Of a stretch of 64,000 nt of DNA, positions 9,044-18,532 are shown piece by piece. The DNA is from Natronobacterium gregoryi SP2 (GTDB lineage: Archaea > Halobacteriota > Halobacteria > Halobacteriales > Natrialbaceae): the NCBI RefSeq assembly GCF_000230715.2, contig NC_019792.1:3286001-3350000 (forward strand), read 5' to 3'. The translations under genes were made by a program, and so were the position numbers. The notes beneath the pieces are model-generated. The model saw nothing but the letters and a program-made list of their open reading frames with translations, was not told the origin of the DNA and made no database searches. Each line of letters starts with the position of its first letter. The stretch's first letter is position 1.

Positions 9044-10672
9044 ATGACGGATACGACCGCCGAAACCAATCTCGAGGTGCTCGTCGTCGGGCTCGACGCT
9101 GCCTGTCGGCCCGTCCTCGAGTCGCTGTTCGAGTCGGGGACAGTACCGACGATCCAGCGGGTGTTCGAGTCGGGGGTTGACGGACCACTCGAGTCCCAGA
9201 TTCCGCCGTGGACGGCCAGTGCCTGGCCGTCACTGTACACGGGAAAGAACCCGGGCAAGCACGGCGTGTTCGATTTCCTCTCGTTTGACGGCTACGATTG
9301 GAACGTCGTCAACTCGAGTCACGTCAGAGAACGGCCGGTCTGGGAGTTGTTGAGCGAACACGGCTTCACGAGCGTCGTCGTCAATCTGCCAGTCACGCAT
9401 CCGGCACGCAAGTTCGACGGGGCACTGATTCCAGGCATGACTGCACCCGAAGGTCCCGACTGCCACCCCGAGGGCGTCCTCGCGGACGTCGAGATGGCTG
9501 TCGGCGACTATCGGATCTACCCCCAGAGCGGTCCCGAACCGGACGGGTCGATCGAGGGGTACGAACGAACCGTCCAGTGCCGTGGGGCGGCCTTTCGCTA
9601 CCTCTGCCAGCGACTGAAACCCGAGTTCGGCTTCCTGCAGTTCCAGGTAACCGACTCCGTCTTCCACGAACGCCTCGGCGACATGGACGCAGTCGAGGCC
9701 GTCTACGCCGCGGTCGACCGGCAACTCGCGGAGACGCTGGCGGAGACAGACCCGGACAACGTTTTGATCGTCAGCGACCACGGGATGGGGGAAGTCTCGG
9801 GCCACGAGTTCCGGGTCAACGAGTTCCTCCGCGAGAACGGCTATCTGACGAGTCGCAAAGACGGCAACGGGATGCCTACCTGGTCGAAGAGTTGGGAGAA
9901 CGACCTTCTCGAGGGCGAAGACGCCGGCCAGTACGAGACGAGTCTGCCGGAGAAGGCGATGACCGTCGCGGCGCGGTTCGGCGTGACGACTCAGCGGATC
10001 GCCGGCACACTCGAGCGCGTCGGACTCAAAGAGTCGATCGGTCGTCGCGTCCCGAACGACCTGATCCGGGCCGCCAGCGAACAGGTCGATTTTCCGAACT
10101 CACAGGTGTACATGCGCTCGAAGAGCGAACTCGGCGTTCGGATCAACCTCGAGGGACGGGAACCGGACGGCGTGGTGCCCGAAGTCGAGTACGAACGAGT
10201 TCGAGAGGAGGTAATCGAGGAACTGGCGAGCGTCCAGACGCCCGACGGCGAGCCGATGTTCGAGGCCGTCGAACCGCGCGAGACGTACTTCGAGGGTCCA
10301 CACCTCGAGCAGGCACCCGACGTCGTGACCGTGCCAGCCGCGTTCGACAACGCGGTCGACGCTGACCTCGGAACGGAGTTGTTCGGCGAACCGAGACAAC
10401 CCTGGAACCACAAGCGGACGGGAATCGTCGCGGCGTCCGGTCCAGCGTTCGAGGATCGGTCGCTCGAGGGTTCAGAACCGACGATATTCGACGTTGCGCC
10501 GACGATCTGTGCGCTGTTCGACGTTCCGATCGACGCCGCGATGGACGGTGAACCGTTGCCGATCGTCGAGGCGGGACCGGAGACGGAGTATCCCGCTTAC
10601 GAACCCGACGCACCGACGGCCACAGAGGACGGTGTCGTTGAAGACCGACTCTCCGATCTCGGCTACCTATGA
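9044..10672 (+). CDS. Alkaline-phosphatase-superfamily phosphodiesterase
   Basis: 542 residues of the type I phosphodiesterase/nucleotide pyrophosphatase fold. Metal-binding and catalytic features: Asp in VVGLDAACRP, the nucleophile region PWTASAWPSLYTGKNPGKHG, Asp and His in TDSVFHERLGD, the DH pair in IVSDHGMGE and a later His in NHKRTGIV. It hydrolyses phosphate mono- or diesters with two metal ions, substrate not evident. It overlaps the next gene by ATGA, so the two are translationally coupled. Similar pairs in haloarchaea sit near surface-glycan genes; here the UDP-GlcNAc genes begin 1.5 kb downstream. Confidence 0.9.
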   Translation: MTDTTAETNLEVLVVGLDAACRPVLESLFESGTVPTIQRVFESGVDGPLESQIPPWTASAWPSLYTGKNPGKHGVFDFLSFDGYDWNVVNSSHVRERPVWELLSEHGFTSVVVNLPVTHPARKFDGALIPGMTAPEGPDCHPEGVLADVEMAVGDYRIYPQSGPEPDGSIEGYERTVQCRGAAFRYLCQRLKPEFGFLQFQVTDSVFHERLGDMDAVEAVYAAVDRQLAETLAETDPDNVLIVSDHGMGEVSGHEFRVNEFLRENGYLTSRKDGNGMPTWSKSWENDLLEGEDAGQYETSLPEKAMTVAARFGVTTQRIAGTLERVGLKESIGRRVPNDLIRAASEQVDFPNSQVYMRSKSELGVRINLEGREPDGVVPEVEYERVREEVIEELASVQTPDGEPMFEAVEPRETYFEGPHLEQAPDVVTVPAAFDNAVDADLGTELFGEPRQPWNHKRTGIVAASGPAFEDRSLEGSEPTIFDVAPTICALFDVPIDAAMDGEPLPIVEAGPETEYPAYEPDAPTATEDGVVEDRLSDLGYL

Positions 10673-11679
10673 GCATCGAAGTCACGACGCTCGATCCGTG
10701 GACGGCTGCCGACGAGTGGAACCGATACGTCGAACGGTCGGACAGCACGAACCCGTTCTTCCGAGCGGAGGCGTTGCGGCTTCAGGCTGCGGACACGGAC
10801 ACCACGCTGCACTTGCTGGTCGGGTTCAAGGGCCAGGAGGCGGTCGGCCTCTTCCCGATCTTCGCGTACGAGCGTGGCCCGGTCAGCGGCGCGTTTTCAC
10901 CGGCCCCGCGCTCGTGGTCGTGTTATCTCGGTCCGGCGACGTTGAACGTCGACAAACTCAAACAGCGCAAGGCTGATCGCCGTATCAGGCGCTTTCTCGA
11001 GGGATCGATCGAGTGGATCGAACGCGAGATTTCGCCCGTCTACACGAAGGTCGTCGCCGCGGAGTTCGAGGACGTGCGCCCGTTCGTCTGGAACGACTAC
11101 ACCGTCGAACCAGGCTATACCTACGTCGTCGATCTCGAGGGGAGCGAGGAGGAGTTGGCGAGTCAGTTCAGCAGCGACGCGCGGAACAACGTCCGTAACG
11201 CCGACGAAGACGAGTACGTCGTCGAGGAGGGTGACAACGCAGACGTCGCCCGGATCGTCGCCCAGGTCGCCCGTCGCTACGAGAGTCAGGGCCAGCCGTT
11301 CCACCTGAGTCCGGACTTTGCACAGTCAGTCCACACGACGCTACCGGACGGTTCGATCCGACCGTACGTCTGTCGCGTCGACGGCGAGTTCGTCGGCGGC
11401 ATTCTCGTCGTCGAGTCCGACACGACCAGATACCGCTGGCAGGGTGGAGTCAAGCCGGACGCCGACGTCGACCTCGCGATCAACGACCTCCTGGACTGGC
11501 ACGTCATGCGTGACGGACTCGAGGACGGACTCGACCGATACGACCTCGTCGGCGCTGGCGTGCCGAGCATCAACCGCTACAAGGCGAAGTTCAACCCGCG
11601 TCTCGAGACCAACTACACGATCACGGCCGGCGCGTTCGGCCTGGATCTGCTCGTCGACCGGTACCGAAAGCTGCGGTAG
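10669..11679 (+). CDS. GNAT/FemAB-like acyltransferase
   Basis: 336 residues. The N-terminal half resembles FemAB/BioF2-type proteins (FFRAEALRLQAADTD, SGAFSPAPRSWSCYLGP) and the C-terminal half is a GNAT fold: SSDARNNVRNADEDEY, GEFVGGILVVESDTTRYRWQ and INRYKAKFNPRLETNY. Such proteins transfer an amino-acyl or acyl group to a sugar or peptide of the envelope. It starts within the stop codon of the phosphodiesterase. A joint role in modifying a surface glycan or lipid is inference from this coupling. Confidence 0.85.
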   Translation: MSIEVTTLDPWTAADEWNRYVERSDSTNPFFRAEALRLQAADTDTTLHLLVGFKGQEAVGLFPIFAYERGPVSGAFSPAPRSWSCYLGPATLNVDKLKQRKADRRIRRFLEGSIEWIEREISPVYTKVVAAEFEDVRPFVWNDYTVEPGYTYVVDLEGSEEELASQFSSDARNNVRNADEDEYVVEEGDNADVARIVAQVARRYESQGQPFHLSPDFAQSVHTTLPDGSIRPYVCRVDGEFVGGILVVESDTTRYRWQGGVKPDADVDLAINDLLDWHVMRDGLEDGLDRYDLVGAGVPSINRYKAKFNPRLETNYTITAGAFGLDLLVDRYRKLR

Positions 11680-11685
11680 CGATTC

Positions 11686-11967
11686 TCACTCTGGAATCCA
11701 GTACTTCGACTGGCGGGCGTCCTCGAGGCAGACGCGACTGGCGACCAGGTCTTCTCCCTCGAGTTTGTCGAGCGCGTAGCGGACGGTACGAGAACAGAGC
11801 CGTGATTCGGTCGTGATTTCGTCCTGTGTCAGGGGCTCTTCGTATTCGAGGACCTTGTAGACGAGTTTCGCGCTGGGTGGCAGTTCTGAGATCGAGTCGT
11901 GCGTTGTGGGCTTGGAGCTCCGTCCGTCGCTGTCGTCGGCGTCGATCTCGGAGTCGGTGGCGCTCAT
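11686..11967 (-). CDS. Winged-helix (MarR-like) DNA-binding protein
   Basis: 93 residues. After a charged N-terminus, residues 28-90 form a winged helix: SAKLVYKVLEYEEPLTQDEI, the recognition helix CSRTVRYALDKLEGEDLV, then a wing ending KYWIPE. This compact regulator is conserved in haloarchaea. It is divergent from glmM (210 bp between starts) and converges with the acyltransferase gene 6 bp away. Control of glmM is possible but there is no direct evidence. Confidence 0.85.
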   Translation of the reverse strand: MSATDSEIDADDSDGRSSKPTTHDSISELPPSAKLVYKVLEYEEPLTQDEITTESRLCSRTVRYALDKLEGEDLVASRVCLEDARQSKYWIPE

Positions 11968-12175
11968 GAGTAACTATCGGCCCTCCGTTGGCGAGTCGTA
12001 TATATCGCACAGACAGTTCAGAAAGATAGGCTCGCGCTACCGTTCGGTGAACTGGAACACCGCCCCAGGCACATCGAAACGACGGTCTCGACGCCGTCGC
12101 GTGTCAGACGGGAAGCAGGTGATCCCGGACGGTAGTCCCCGCATAGTAAGGCGATTGGGGCCGCCACCGACCCGT

Positions 12176-13519
12176 ATGTTCGGAACGAGCGGTATTCGTG
12201 GGACGGTCGGCGAGGGCGTGACGGCGACACTCGCACTCGAGGTCGGGCGGGCGGTCGCCTCCGAGGGGTACGAGACCGTCGTCCTGGGGCGTGACGTCCG
12301 GGAAAGCGGCACGATGTTTGCCGACGCCGTTGCAGCGGGACTGCGAGAGTGTGGGGCCAACGTCGTCGACGTCGGCCTCGAGTCGACGCCGACGATCGCC
12401 CGGTCGATCGCTCCACTCGAGGCCGACGCCGGGATCGTCGTGACGGCCTCACACAATCCGGCGACGGACAACGGACTCAAACTCTGGACGCCGTCCGGGC
12501 AGGCGTTTGGCCCCGCCAAACGGGACGCGATCGAACGCCGGATTCGCGAGAAGGCAGCCGATCCCGTCGACTGGGACGAGCTCGGGACGCGACGCGACTG
12601 CGACGTGCGGGAACACCACGCCGAGCAGATCGTCGACGCGGTCTCGCTCGAGCGGACGCCACCGGTCGTCGTCGACGTTGGAAACGGTGCCGGCGGAATC
12701 ACGCCGGCGGTGCTGGACGATCTGGGCTGTCACGTTCGGACGCTCAACGGACAGCCCGACGGCTCGTTCCCCGGTCGGCCGAGCGAGCCGAACGCGGAGA
12801 CCCTCGAAACGCTCGCGGCGCTCGTCGAGACCACGGACGCAGAACTCGGTATCGCTCACGACGGCGACGCCGACCGGACGATGGCCGTCGACGAAACGGG
12901 GACGTTCGTCCCGAAAGATACGCTCCTCGCGCTGTTCGCACGCGCTGCGGTCGAGACACGCGACGAGAAGACGGTGCGGGTCGCCGCCCCCGTCGACACG
13001 AGTCTCGCCGTCGACGACGCGGTAGCTGCCGTCGACGCGTCGGTGACGCGAACCCGGGTCGGCGACGTCTACGTCGCAGAACGGACGATCGAAGACGCTG
13101 TCGTCTTCGGTGGTGAGCCGAGCGGTGCCTGGATCTGGCCCTCGGAGACCCGCTGTCCAGACGGCCCGCTTGCCGCCGCCAAACTCGTCGAACTGGTCGC
13201 GAGCCACGGACCGCTGTCGGAACTCGTCGCGGAGATCGACCAGTATCCGATCCGCCGGACCTCGATCGAGGTCGATAACGAGGACGACATCGTCGCCACC
13301 GCTCGGTCGCGTGTCGAAAACCGGTACGACGAGGTCGATACTCTGGACGGTGTTCGCGTCGAGACCGACGAAGGCTGGTTCCTGATCCGGGCGAGCGGGA
13401 CCGAACCGCTCGTTCGAATTACTGCAGAGGCGAGGACCGGGACGGCCGCCGATCGGGTTTTCGAGGAAGCGACTGCGATCGTCGAGCGTGCAGTCGAAGA
13501 AGCGTCAGCGGCGACGTGA
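12176..13519 (+). CDS. glmM: Phosphoglucosamine mutase
   Basis: 447 residues of the alpha-D-phosphohexomutase family, converting glucosamine-6-P to glucosamine-1-P. The start is MFGTSGIRGTVGEG; the longer upstream frame has no family similarity. Catalytic serine loop VVTASHNPATDNGLK near residue 90, metal loop GIAHDGDADRTMA near residue 225, sugar loop FGGEPSGAWIW near residue 308, and phosphate-binding RASGTEPLVRITAE near residue 405. Clustering with glmU and glmS supports glucosamine rather than mannose or glucose as substrate. The step feeds UDP-GlcNAc for N-glycans and other surface sugars. Confidence 0.93.
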   Translation: MFGTSGIRGTVGEGVTATLALEVGRAVASEGYETVVLGRDVRESGTMFADAVAAGLRECGANVVDVGLESTPTIARSIAPLEADAGIVVTASHNPATDNGLKLWTPSGQAFGPAKRDAIERRIREKAADPVDWDELGTRRDCDVREHHAEQIVDAVSLERTPPVVVDVGNGAGGITPAVLDDLGCHVRTLNGQPDGSFPGRPSEPNAETLETLAALVETTDAELGIAHDGDADRTMAVDETGTFVPKDTLLALFARAAVETRDEKTVRVAAPVDTSLAVDDAVAAVDASVTRTRVGDVYVAERTIEDAVVFGGEPSGAWIWPSETRCPDGPLAAAKLVELVASHGPLSELVAEIDQYPIRRTSIEVDNEDDIVATARSRVENRYDEVDTLDGVRVETDEGWFLIRASGTEPLVRITAEARTGTAADRVFEEATAIVERAVEEASAAT

Positions 13520-13558
13520 ACTCACTCGAGGCGGGCCGTCAGTCAGCCGGACCACCAG

Positions 13559-13774
13559 TTATCTGGCGTCCTCGGGGATAAAATCGGATGTCTTCATCTC
13601 ACGATACGTCGCACAGTTCGGACACGCGTGGACGACATCGCGGTTGTCACCGAACACTTTGGCGAACTGGCGGGTGACCTGGTTGCCACAGTTGACACAT
13701 CGGGGGGCACTCGTATGCTCTCGAGTCGTCATCGGCGTCCACTTCGCGTCGGATGGATCCGTCGACATCACCAA
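13559..13774 (-). CDS. Small zinc-finger protein (DUF7563-like)
   Basis: 71 residues with two CxxC knuckles: PRCVNCGNQVTRQFAKVFGD and HACPNCATYREM, spaced as in the small haloarchaeal zinc-finger family. A shorter start at the second Met (codon 15) is possible and would give 57 residues. It lies between glmM and glmU on the opposite strand. Function unknown; likely a Zn-binding RNA or protein partner. Confidence 0.75.
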   Translation of the reverse strand: MVMSTDPSDAKWTPMTTREHTSAPRCVNCGNQVTRQFAKVFGDNRDVVHACPNCATYREMKTSDFIPEDAR

Positions 13775-14087
13775 CCCGTAGCCACAGAAGGGTATTTACT
13801 ATAGAGTGCATAACTCGATTCGATCTCGTTAGTCTCTGATTTCCTCGTCTCGAGGCGGCGACGACGACTTTTTCGAGAGCGGACTCTCGCTGTCTCTTCT
13901 CGGGGAAATTTCGAATTACTTACCCGTAACACGCGTTTTACTCTCTCGAGTGACTGGCGAACGAGTCGGTCGGCGGCGACGGTCGGGCCGGACAGCGAGA
14001 GTCGAACGTACCGTCGCCGTTTTGCTCTCGAGAGAGGCAGGGGTGAAACGGCGGCGGGTCGAGTTTTGCGAGGCTCCAGTAGCCGCT

Positions 14088-14096
14088 GTATATTTA
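14088..14096 (+). promoter_or_regulatory. TATA box for glmU
   Basis: GTATATTTA lies about 28 bases before the glmU ATG. That spacing is right for a haloarchaeal TATA element driving a leaderless transcript that starts at or next to the start codon. The rest of 13775-14123 shows no supported gene. Confidence 0.55.
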
Positions 14097-14123
14097 TCCC
14101 GGAAATAGTCGTAGCCTGCGGTC

Positions 14124-15305
14124 ATGAAAGCAGTCGTTCTCGCGGCGGGCAAAGGAACGCGGATTCGACCGCTCTCGGAAACGGTCCCGAAACCGATGCT
14201 GCCGGTCGGAGACAGACCGCTTGCCGCCCACGCGGTCGATGCAGCGATCGACGCCGGTGCAGACGAGATCGTACTGGTCGTCGGCTACGAAGCCGACCCA
14301 GTCAGGGAGTTCTTCGGTTCCGAACGCGGCGGCGTTCCCGTCTCGTACGCCGTCCAGTCCGAACAAAACGGAACGGCAGACGCAGTCAACGTCGCCAGAT
14401 CTCACCTCGAGGGGCCGTTCGCCGTCCTCAACGGTGACAACCTGTACGACCCCGCTGCGATCGAACGGCTCTTCGAGCAGCGGCCGGCCGTCTGTGCGAT
14501 CGAAGTCGACGATCCAGCCAGCTACGGCGTTCTCAGTACCGACGACGGAACGGTTTCGAGAATCGTCGAGAAGCCTACAGAGCCATCGACGAACCTCGCC
14601 AACGCCGGCGCGTACGCTTTCCCCGCGAAGGCTGTCGAGTGGCTCGACGTGTCGGCCAGCGAACGTGGCGAACACGAGATCACGGACGTTCTCGCACGCG
14701 TCATCGAGGAGTTCGCCGTGACGCCGGTCACGCTCGAGCGGTGGATGGATGTCGGCCGTCCCTGGGAGCTCCTCGAGGCCAACGAGTTGAAACTCGATGA
14801 ATTGGACCGGCGGGTCGACGGTGACGTGAGCGGTTCGGCACATCTCGAGGGCAACGTCGTCGTCGAGTCGGGGGCGACGGTGAAACCTGGTGCTGTAATC
14901 GAGGGGCCAGTGCTGATCCGCTCGGGAGCGACCGTCGGACCGAACGCCTACGTCAGGGGTGCGACGCTGCTCGGTGAAGATGTCTCGGTCGGTAACGCAG
15001 TCGAAATCAAAAACAGCGTGCTCTTGGCGGGAACGTCGGTCAGTCACCTCTCGTACGTCGGCGACAGTGTTCTCGGCCGGAACGTCAATTTCGGTGCCGG
15101 TACCACCGTGGCCAACCTCCGCCACGACGATGCGGACGTGAAGTATACGGTGAAAGGTGACCGCATCTCGACGGGTCGGCGAAAGTTCGGCGTCGTCGTC
15201 GGTGACGGAGTGAAAACTGGTATCAACTCGAGTCTGACGCCGGGGCTGCGACTCGAGAACGAGGCGACGACGGACCCTGGCGAAGTCGTCGAACGGGACC
15301 GGTAG
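14124..15305 (+). CDS. glmU: Bifunctional sugar-1-phosphate nucleotidylyltransferase/acetyltransferase
   Basis: 393 residues. The N-terminal nucleotidyltransferase has AAGKGTRIRPLSETVPKPML at residues 7-26, and VLNGDNLYD near 105 supplies the metal Asp. The C-terminal half is a left-handed beta-helix of hexapeptide repeats (GNVVVESGATVKPGAVIEGP, RSGATVGPNAYVRG) with the acetyltransferase-type segment ending RKFGVVVGDGVKTGINSSLT. It makes UDP-GlcNAc from glucosamine-1-P through N-acetyl-glucosamine-1-P. It is the step after GlmM and converges with glmS. Archaeal relatives can also use glucose-1-P with dTTP; the neighbours favour the glucosamine role. Confidence 0.92.
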   Translation: MKAVVLAAGKGTRIRPLSETVPKPMLPVGDRPLAAHAVDAAIDAGADEIVLVVGYEADPVREFFGSERGGVPVSYAVQSEQNGTADAVNVARSHLEGPFAVLNGDNLYDPAAIERLFEQRPAVCAIEVDDPASYGVLSTDDGTVSRIVEKPTEPSTNLANAGAYAFPAKAVEWLDVSASERGEHEITDVLARVIEEFAVTPVTLERWMDVGRPWELLEANELKLDELDRRVDGDVSGSAHLEGNVVVESGATVKPGAVIEGPVLIRSGATVGPNAYVRGATLLGEDVSVGNAVEIKNSVLLAGTSVSHLSYVGDSVLGRNVNFGAGTTVANLRHDDADVKYTVKGDRISTGRRKFGVVVGDGVKTGINSSLTPGLRLENEATTDPGEVVERDR

Positions 15306-15614
15306 CTGACCCGTACGTATCAGGTGTGTAATTCATAGGGGCTGAAAGAGTTGTACGACACGGAGGAGTATCGATCGGTACCACACAGTTGCGCGATCTA
15401 CACACTCCTCCAACGTCGATTACATCGTTTCCGAGTACGGGCCACGTTCGCTTGGACCGTTCGGACGCGGGCTACGGGGGTGGTGTCGCGTCCCGCGGCT
15501 CCGACGGCTCGTATTCGGTGTCTCTGACAGACCGGAGAGCAGTCGGGCTCGACTAGTCGTCGAACGGCTCAAGCACCGCTACGGACGGTGCCGACTTCCG
15601 CGGCCTGCACTCGT
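15306..15614. other. Gap between convergent glmU and glmS
   Basis: 309 bp. One plus-strand frame stays open from about 15400 into the glmS end and reads DYIVSEYGPRSLGPFGRGLR and on, but it has no plausible start and I recognise no family. It may be a decayed fragment. No repeat or terminator stands out. Confidence 0.4.
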
Positions 15615-17429
15615 TCACTCCACGGTGACGCTCTTTGCGAGGTTCCGTGGCTTGTCGATCGGTCGGCCGAGCAGATCCGCCGCGTAGTACGAGACCAGTT
15701 GGAGCTGGACGTTCGCGTGGAGGCCGGCCAGATTCGAGTCGGTCTCCGGAATCTCGAGGTGGTCGTCTGCAACCTCGACGGCCCGATGGTCGTCGGGACA
15801 GATCGCGATCACCGGTGCACCGCGAGTCTGGGTTTCTTCGGCGTTTTTCAGCGTCTTCTCGTCTTCCTCGCCGGTGAAAATGGCGAAGACCGGTGTCTCG
15901 GGCGTGACGAGCGCGAGCGGCCCGTGTTTGAGTTCGCCCGAAGCGAAGCCCTCGGCGTGCTCGTACGTAATCTCTTTGAACTTCAGTGCGCCCTCGAGTG
16001 CGACCGGGAAGCCGAGTCCGCGACCGATGAAGAAGTACGCCTGGCTGTCGATGTACTCCCGTGCGATCGCGTCAGCGTCGGACGTCTCGAGGAGGGTATC
16101 GATCTCGTCGGGCATTCGCGAGAGATCGGGCAGCAGCGACTCGAGGTCTGCAGGCGGGTCGCCACGCGCGTCGTCGGCGATCCGCTGGGCTAGCAGGGTC
16201 ACCATGACGGCCTGCGAGGAGAAGGTCTTGGTCGCGGCGACGCCGATCTCGGGGCCGGCACGGATGAAGAGTGAGTCGTCGGCCACGCGAGCAGCCGTCG
16301 AGCCGACGACGTTCGTTACGGTGAGCGTGTCCGCTCCCCGTTCGTCGGCTTGCCGGAGCGCGTTCAGTGTATCCGCCGTCTCACCGCTCTGTGAGACCGC
16401 GATGACGAGCGTGTCCTCGCTTACAGGTGGAGACGTCACGCTGTACTCGTTCGCCAGCAGCGCGGTCGCCGGGACGCCGGCCCGGTTCAGGGCAAGCGAG
16501 CCGTACAATGCCGCGTGATACGAAGTACCACAGGCGACGAGCTGGACGTCTTCGACGCTCTCGAACGTGTCCGGTTCGAACCCGTCGAGAGAGAGGTGGC
16601 CGTCGGCGGGGTCGATCCGACCCTCGATCGCCTGGGACAGCGACGTCGGCTGTTCGTGAATCTCCTTGAGCATGAAGTGGTCGTATCCGCCCTTGCCGGC
16701 CTGTTCGGGGTTCCAGTCGACCGTCTCGGGTTCGCGGGTGATCGATGCGCCGTCGAGATCGGTGAACTCGACGCCGTCTTCGTCGACGACGACCACGTCC
16801 CCGTCTTCGAGGTAGACCACACTGTCGGTGTACTCGAGGAAGGCTGGAACGTCGCTGGCGAGAAAGAACTCGTCGTCTTCGATGCCGACTACCAGTGGCG
16901 ATCCTTTCCGGGCAGCATAGAGGACGTGCGCGCCGGAGAACATCACTGCGACGGCGTAGCTGCCCTCGAGTTCGTCGATCGCTCGACGGAACGCGGTCTC
17001 GTCGTCTGTTCCCTGGTCCAGATGGTACTGGATCAGGTGTGGGATGACCTCGGTGTCGGTGTCGCTAGTGAACTCGTGGCCTCGCTCGCGAAGCCAGGAC
17101 TTGAGTTCGGCGTAGTTCTCGATGATACCGTTGTGGACGACGGCGACATCTGTCGTGCAGTCAGTGTGTGGATGCGCGTTCTCGTCAGTCGGTGGCCCGT
17201 GGGTACTCCAGCGGGTGTGACCGATGCCAACATCCCCTTCGAGACTCGTCTCCGTCACGGCGTCTTTCAGTTCCGCGACCTTCCCAGAACGTTTCTGGAC
17301 GGCGATGCCGGAACCGTTCTGAACGGCGATACCTGCCGAATCGTATCCCCGGTACTCGAGGTTCTCGAGGCCGGTCAACAGCGTTTCGAGCGCGTCTCCG
17401 TCACCAACGTGACCGATGATACCACACAT
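15615..17429 (-). CDS. glmS: Glutamine-fructose-6-phosphate aminotransferase (isomerizing)
   Basis: 604 residues, full family length. MCGIIGHVGD gives the N-terminal nucleophile Cys2 after Met removal; LEYRGYDSAGIAV, GHTRWSTHGPPTDENAHPH and VVHNGIIENY are glutaminase motifs. Two SIS domains follow (CGTSYHAALYGSL, VSQSGETADT, YEHAEGFASGELKHGP), ending in DKPRNLAKSVTVE, where the final Lys region closes the sugar site. It makes glucosamine-6-P, the committed step into UDP-GlcNAc, so glmS-glmM-glmU cover the pathway within 5.3 kb although on both strands. Confidence 0.96.
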   Translation of the reverse strand: MCGIIGHVGDGDALETLLTGLENLEYRGYDSAGIAVQNGSGIAVQKRSGKVAELKDAVTETSLEGDVGIGHTRWSTHGPPTDENAHPHTDCTTDVAVVHNGIIENYAELKSWLRERGHEFTSDTDTEVIPHLIQYHLDQGTDDETAFRRAIDELEGSYAVAVMFSGAHVLYAARKGSPLVVGIEDDEFFLASDVPAFLEYTDSVVYLEDGDVVVVDEDGVEFTDLDGASITREPETVDWNPEQAGKGGYDHFMLKEIHEQPTSLSQAIEGRIDPADGHLSLDGFEPDTFESVEDVQLVACGTSYHAALYGSLALNRAGVPATALLANEYSVTSPPVSEDTLVIAVSQSGETADTLNALRQADERGADTLTVTNVVGSTAARVADDSLFIRAGPEIGVAATKTFSSQAVMVTLLAQRIADDARGDPPADLESLLPDLSRMPDEIDTLLETSDADAIAREYIDSQAYFFIGRGLGFPVALEGALKFKEITYEHAEGFASGELKHGPLALVTPETPVFAIFTGEEDEKTLKNAEETQTRGAPVIAICPDDHRAVEVADDHLEIPETDSNLAGLHANVQLQLVSYYAADLLGRPIDKPRNLAKSVTVE

Positions 17430-18254
17430 GGGTTATCCACCTCCGTCTCGAGTGGTGGTTCCACGCCGCTCGCGCGAATCCGAGCGGGCCGTCGTCGAAC
17501 GTAGTCGTCTCACTGACGGACACCCGCCCGTGAGGACTCCTCGAGTGGCAATGCAATACCTGGACATGATCGAACGAGTGGCTGGCCAATCCCATTACTA
17601 TAGATAGGCTACTAGACGCGGTAGTGTCGCGGTAATTCGTTCGGAATAGTTTGTGACTATCCGGACGTATGTAGCCAACTCAAGCAGGATACTGACTATC
17701 TGTTAGACGCTCGACCATAAAAAATCAGTATAGCGCCACGATCTGTCTCTCAGTCGGCGTCTCTCGAGGGTATGTCAAGCGAACAGTGTTTCAGTCGAAG
17801 GGTACAGGCGATAAACGAGTCGAAAACGGCGACTCTGTTCCGGTTCCAGAGCGACCGTTCGCCGGGCACACGGCTGGGGCACTGGCGGCGATAGCGGAGC
17901 CGTACGCTGGAGATACCGCGTGGCTACCGTCGGCGCTCGAACGTGCTGGAGCGAACCGCGGGTCGAGTTCGAATCGGTCGACGACGTGGGGAGTTCCCGC
18001 CGACGCTCGAGTCCAGGGCAATCGACGACGTCACCGCACCGGGCGACGGCCGCTGGCGTCTCGAACTCGACGAGTTGTGCGGTCGGGTAACGACGCGTCT
18101 GTCATCGTCGTTCGTCACCGTCCGTCCGAGACAGCGAACACTCGAGTGTGGCCGGCCGTGGCCCGATTCTAGTGGGAGTGACAGGACCGTGATAACGCGG
18201 GTCGGGGTCGTAGCGAACCGCTACACATTTCAGTGCCGTCGTCGTCGTGAGCGT
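17430..18254. other. 825-bp region upstream of glmS with a possible decayed gene
   Basis: From about 17800 to 18170 on the plus strand, coding-like stretches occur in different frames: VPVPERPFAGHTAGALAAIA in one, RVEFESVDDVG in a second, then FPPTLESRAIDDV and GRWRLELDELCGRV in a third. None gives an intact product and I do not recognise the family. The part nearer glmS (17430-17780) is lower in GC around 17590-17720 and may hold the glmS promoter; no clear element was identified. Confidence 0.35.
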
Positions 18255-18440
18255 ATGGGTTTTGGTAGCTACGACGAATCCGAACAACAGCAGCAGGCGG
18301 CAGACGACGAGGACGACGTCGAAGCCGTCAACGTCCACCAGAACGACCACGACGGCGAGATGTCGTTCGAGTCAGACGCCTCGACCGACGAACTCGTCTC
18401 GCAACTCGGAGCGATGAAAGACGACGAAGACGACGAGTAA
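18255..18440 (+). CDS. DUF5786 family small acidic protein
   Basis: 61 residues: MGFGSYDESEQQQQAADDED opens the protein and LVSQLGAMKDDEDDE closes it. This start and the overall length match DUF5786, a haloarchaea-specific family of unknown role. The frame extends upstream but the family begins at MGFGSYDES. The protein is highly acidic and Gln-rich near its start, with no membrane segment or metal-binding motif. Confidence 0.88.
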   Translation: MGFGSYDESEQQQQAADDEDDVEAVNVHQNDHDGEMSFESDASTDELVSQLGAMKDDEDDE

Positions 18441-18532
18441 GCTCTTTTCCTCGCTTCGGACGGGTTGCTGTACCGATCGGTCGAGTCGCTTCGGGTCGTG
18501 GTTGCTTCGGCAGTGACTTCCAGCAGCCGGTG

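Noticed and set aside
15400-15630. Open frame between glmU and glmS
   Set aside because: No start codon, no family, and it runs into glmS antisense; noted only as a possible remnant.
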